A DNA stretch of 64,000 bases from Solwaraspora sp. WMMD792. GTDB lineage: Bacteria; Actinomycetota; Actinomycetes; Mycobacteriales; Micromonosporaceae. Within the stretch, counting starts at the first letter, position 1, and every line of letters starts with the position of its first letter. Positions 60,813 to 64,000 of the stretch are shown in pieces. Below the pieces are notes generated by a model, which searched no databases, was not told where the DNA came from, and was given only the letters and a program-made list of their open reading frames with translations. Location of the stretch: assembly GCF_029626105.1 (NCBI RefSeq), contig NZ_JARUBH010000009.1, positions 6,572,001 to 6,636,000 on the forward strand, written 5' to 3'. Position numbers and translations under genes: made by a program.

Positions 60813-63388
60813 CGGCGTACCTCCAGGGTTGTCGGGAGACCGAGCGCGACGGGCCGGCGCTCGCCCAGGGCCGGCACCGGCTGGCCCCGCTCGACCTCGA
60901 AGGTGATCGACGGGTCCGGGGTGTCGGGTGCGTTGACGAAGGAGGCGAAGCGGCGTAGCCGCTCCGGGTCGTCGATCGTGTCCCGCCACTCGTCCGAGTA
61001 GGACTCGACGTGCCGGGCCATCGCCTCGTCCAGCTCGGCCGCCAGCCCGAGCGAGTCGTCGACGATCACCGATCGCAGGTGGTCCAGGCCGCCGTCCATG
61101 GCCTCGATCCAGGCCGCGGTGCGTTGCAGCCGATCGGCGGTGCGGATGTAGAACATCAGGAACCGGTCGATGGTACGGACGAGCTCCTCGGTGGACAGGT
61201 CGCTGGCGAACAGGTCGGCGTGCCGGGGCCGGAAGCCGCCGTTGCCGCCGACGTAGAGGTTCCAGCCGACGTCGGTGGCGATGATGCCGAAGTCCTTGCT
61301 GCGAGCTTCGGCGCACTCCCGGGCGCAGCCGGATACCGCAGACTTGATCTTGTGCGGGGCGCGCAGCCCCCGGTAGCGCAGCTCCAGGGCGACCGCCAGG
61401 CCGACCGAGTCCTGCACCCCGTAGCGGCACCAGGTGGAGCCGACGCAGGACTTCACCGTCCGCAGCGCCTTGCCGTAGGCGTGACCGGACTCGAAGCCGG
61501 CGTCGACCAGCCGCCGCCAGATCTTCGGCAACTGCTCCACCCGGGCACCGAACAGGTCGATCCGCTGCCCACCGGTGATCTTCGTGTAGAGGTTGAAGTC
61601 CCGGGCCACCTCGCCGATCACGATCAGCTTCTCCGGGGTGATCTCCCCACCGGGTATCCGCGGCACCACCGAGTAGGTGCCGTCGCGCTGGATGTTGGCC
61701 AGGAAGTGGTCGTTGGTGTCCTGCAGGGTGGCCTGCTCGCCGTCGAGCACGTAGCCGTTGCCCAGCGAGGCGAGGATCGAGGCGACCACCGGCTTGCAGA
61801 TGTCGCAGCCCCGGCCCCGACCGTGCTCGGCGACCAGCTGGGAGAAGGTCCGGATGCCGCGTACCCGGACGATGTCGAACAGCTCCTGGCGGCTGTGGTC
61901 GAAGTGTTCGCACAGCGCCGTCGACTGGGCCACCCCGGCGACGGACAGCAACTGCTTGAGCATCGGTACGCAGGACCCGCAGCTGGTGCCGGCCCGGGTG
62001 CACGCCTTGATCCCGGCGACGTCGGTGCAGCCTTCGCCGATCGCGCCGAGGATCTGATCCTTGGTGACCGCGTTGCAGGAGCAGACCTGGGCGCTGCCGG
62101 GCAGCGCGTCGATGCCGGCGCCGCCGGCGGCACCGTCGGAGCCGGCCGGGGCGAGCAGCGCCAGCGGCGGGCCCGGCAGCGGCCCGCCGACGCTGGCCCG
62201 CAACGTCGGGTACGCCGTCGCGTCGCCGACCAGCACCCCGCCGAGCAGGGTGCGCGCGTCGTCGGAGAGCACCAGCTTGGCGTAGACCCGGGTGGCCGGG
62301 TCGGTGAAGGTGACGTCCAGACAATCGGGGGTGGCGCCGTGCGCGTCGCCGAACGACGCCACGTCCACCCCGAGCAGTTTGAGCTTCGTGGAGGTGTCCG
62401 CGCCGGGGAAGGCGGCGGTGCCGCCGAGTAGCCGGTCGGCGACCACCTCGGCCATCGCGTAGCCGGGGGCGACCAGCCCGTAGCAGCGGCCCGGTTCGCC
62501 GTCGACGCTGACCGCGGCGCACTCGCCGACCGCCCAGATGTGCGGGTCGCTGGTCCGGCAGGTGGCGTCGACGGTCACCCCGCCGCGCTCGCCGACGGCC
62601 AGCCCGGCGGCGCGGGCCAGGTCGTCGCGGGGCCGGATGCCGGCGGCGACGACGACCAGGTCGGTCTCCAGTTCGGTGCCGTCGGTGAGGGCGACCCCGT
62701 GCGGGGTGCCGTCCGGCCCGGTGCGGATCGCCGACGTCGCGGTCCCCAGGTGCACGTCGACGCCGAGGTCCTCGACGTAGCGGCGCAGCATCGCCCCGCC
62801 GGCCTCGTCGATCTGGACCGGCATCAGCCGGGGCGCGAACTCCACCACGTGGGTACGCAGGCCGAGCAGCCGCAGCGCGTTGGCGGCCTCCAGGCCGAGC
62901 AGGCCGCCGCCGATCACCGTGCCGACCCGCCGGCCGGCGGCCGGATCGGTGGCGAAGTCGCGGATGGCGACCAGGTCGTCCAGCGTCCGGTAGACGAACA
63001 CCCCGTCGCGCAGGTCGCCGCCGCTGGCGCCGTCGGTGGGGCGGTGTGCGCCGTCGATCGGCGGGACGAACGGGTACGAGCCGGTGGCCAGCACCAGCGC
63101 GTCGTAGCCGTACTCGCCGTGGTCGGTGACGACCACCCGGCGGTCCCGGTCGATCCGCCGGGCCGGCTCGGCCAGCCGCAGGTCCACCCCGTCGTCCGGG
63201 GTGTGCACGCTCAACTCGTCCGGCCCGACACCGTCGAAGAAGGCCGACAACCGGACCCGGTCGTACGCCGGCCGCGACTCCTCGGCGAGCACCGTGACCT
63301 GCCATTCGCCGCCGGTGTCGCGGGAGCGGACCGCTTCGACCAGGCGCTGCCCGACCATGCCGTTGCCGATGACGATCAACCGGTTCAC
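60809..63388 (-). CDS. nirB: Nitrite reductase (NADH) large subunit
   Basis: It reduces nitrite to ammonium in the cytoplasm with NADH. The GTG at 63388 has GGAGG (minus strand, 63396-63400), giving 859 residues. Order: FAD/NAD(P) domain (VIGNGMVG at 5-12), BFD [2Fe-2S] site C436, C438, C470 and C473, then the siroheme/[4Fe-4S] domain with C648, C654, C688 and C692. An additional CDIC pair lies near 528-531. It overlaps the upstream oxidoreductase gene as GTGA. Confidence 0.95.
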   Translation of the reverse strand: MNRLIVIGNGMVGQRLVEAVRSRDTGGEWQVTVLAEESRPAYDRVRLSAFFDGVGPDELSVHTPDDGVDLRLAEPARRIDRDRRVVVTDHGEYGYDALVLATGSYPFVPPIDGAHRPTDGASGGDLRDGVFVYRTLDDLVAIRDFATDPAAGRRVGTVIGGGLLGLEAANALRLLGLRTHVVEFAPRLMPVQIDEAGGAMLRRYVEDLGVDVHLGTATSAIRTGPDGTPHGVALTDGTELETDLVVVAAGIRPRDDLARAAGLAVGERGGVTVDATCRTSDPHIWAVGECAAVSVDGEPGRCYGLVAPGYAMAEVVADRLLGGTAAFPGADTSTKLKLLGVDVASFGDAHGATPDCLDVTFTDPATRVYAKLVLSDDARTLLGGVLVGDATAYPTLRASVGGPLPGPPLALLAPAGSDGAAGGAGIDALPGSAQVCSCNAVTKDQILGAIGEGCTDVAGIKACTRAGTSCGSCVPMLKQLLSVAGVAQSTALCEHFDHSRQELFDIVRVRGIRTFSQLVAEHGRGRGCDICKPVVASILASLGNGYVLDGEQATLQDTNDHFLANIQRDGTYSVVPRIPGGEITPEKLIVIGEVARDFNLYTKITGGQRIDLFGARVEQLPKIWRRLVDAGFESGHAYGKALRTVKSCVGSTWCRYGVQDSVGLAVALELRYRGLRAPHKIKSAVSGCARECAEARSKDFGIIATDVGWNLYVGGNGGFRPRHADLFASDLSTEELVRTIDRFLMFYIRTADRLQRTAAWIEAMDGGLDHLRSVIVDDSLGLAAELDEAMARHVESYSDEWRDTIDDPERLRRFASFVNAPDTPDPSITFEVERGQPVPALGERRPVALGLPTTLEVRR

Positions 63389-64000
63389 GCTGGTACCTCC
63401 ACGTCGGAATCCACAGATGAGAGCCAGTCGACGATGCCGGTGACCGCGTCGGTGCAACTGCCACAGCCGGTGGTGGCCCGGGTGGCGGCGACCACCTCGG
63501 CGACCGACCGGGCACCGGCGCGCCAGCAGCGCACCAGCGCCCCCTTGCTGACCGTGTTGCACTGGCAGACGGTCGCCGCGTCCGGCATCAGTGCCGGACT
63601 GGTCGCCGGCGCCGCGACGGTGCCGCCGACCGACCGGCCGAGCAGCAGCGCCCGCCGGTCGGCCGGCACCGGACCGCCCCGGTCGAACAGCTGGATGACG
63701 GTGCCGACGGCCGGGTTGTCGCCGAGCATGATCGCCCCGGTCAGCCGGTCGTCGCGGATCAGCAGCCGGGCGTACGTGCCGCGGGCCGGGTCGGCGAAGC
63801 TGAGCTCCTCGGTCTGCCCGTCGGCGCCCGGCCGGGTGTCGCCCATCGCGGCGAGGTCGATGCCGGCGGCCTTGAGCCGGGTCACCGTCGGCAGTGGCCG
63901 GTAGCGGGCACCCGGGTCGTCGCCGGCCAGCACCCGGGCCAGCACCTGGGCCTGTTCCCAGGCGGGGGCGACCAGCCCGGTAACGACGCCGTCGTGTTCG
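63385..64000 (-). CDS. FAD/BFD oxidoreductase subunit, cut by window edge
   Basis: Only the C-terminal 200 or so codons are visible; the frame runs out of the window. A FAD/NAD-type domain end (SFADPARGTYARLLIRDDRL and LTGAIMLGDNPA) is followed by a BFD-like [2Fe-2S] site CQCN...TTGCGSC. It resembles the N-terminal half of NirB and the electron-transfer subunit of assimilatory nitrate reductase in actinobacteria. It is probably co-transcribed with nirBD; a nitrate reductase gene may lie beyond the edge. Confidence 0.85.
   Translation of the reverse strand, partial: EHDGVVTGLVAPAWEQAQVLARVLAGDDPGARYRPLPTVTRLKAAGIDLAAMGDTRPGADGQTEELSFADPARGTYARLLIRDDRLTGAIMLGDNPAVGTVIQLFDRGGPVPADRRALLLGRSVGGTVAAPATSPALMPDAATVCQCNTVSKGALVRCWRAGARSVAEVVAATRATTGCGSCTDAVTGIVDWLSSVDSDVEVPA

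Noticed and set aside
60450-63515. 1021-codon minus-strand frame continuous with nirD
   Set aside because: Only its last 120 codons are NirD; the rest is an out-of-frame shadow of nirB on the same strand.

Overview
The window is 64 kb of very GC-rich DNA with strong third-position G/C bias, frequent GTG/TTG starts, F420-type, DUF397/DUF5753, conservon and DUF1707 genes, and actinobacterial ribosomal-protein forms. This points to a filamentous actinomycete, most likely of the Micromonosporaceae. The family-level placement is an inference from protein resemblance, not a computed result.

Left half (1-34,074): the chromosomal information-processing core in the usual actinobacterial order. It runs rplJ (cut by the window edge)-rplL, rpoB-rpoC, two small membrane-protein genes, the str operon (rpsL-rpsG-fusA-tuf), the S10 and spc operons (rpsJ to rplO), secY-adk-map, a DUF1707 gene, then infA-rpmJ-rpsM-rpsK-rpsD-rpoA-rplQ and truA. 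Many genes overlap as ATGA, GTGA or TGATG. Operon junctions carry visible promoters (for example TGGACA-17-TACACT before rpoB and TTGACC-17-TACTCT before rpsL) and long perfect terminator stems.

Middle (34,082-46,680): a proline-rich membrane protein on the minus strand, an RsmC-like methyltransferase, an ABC-F ATPase, an aldo/keto reductase, a DUF5753 regulator with a shortened HTH plus its DUF397 partner, and a complete thiamine operon (thiE-thiO-thiS-thiG-tenI-like-thiD-thiC) behind a promoter and a TPP riboswitch. This operon makes the thiazole and pyrimidine halves of thiamine and joins them.

Right half (46,662-64,000): a repeat-bearing membrane protein, an LLM-class oxidoreductase and an ABC ATPase (minus) diverge from a THI5/SsuA-like binding lipoprotein and its permease (plus). 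The last two genes are separated by a terminator and what looks like the decayed right end of a TnpB (IS200/IS605-type) element. Then come a branched-chain-amino-acid-type binding protein, a four-gene conservon (sensor kinase, roadblock, DUF742, GTPase), and the minus-strand nitrite-reduction operon (FAD subunit cut by the window edge, nirB, nirD, and a HemD-winged-helix fusion).

No tRNA, rRNA, CRISPR array or prophage was seen. The most interesting items are the TnpB/omegaRNA-like relic splitting an ABC transporter locus, a 20-nt block shared by the rpsL and rpsJ leaders at the same distance from the start codon, two ThiE-fold paralogues with complementary motif losses, the HTH-deleted regulator, and several perfect palindromes at operon junctions.
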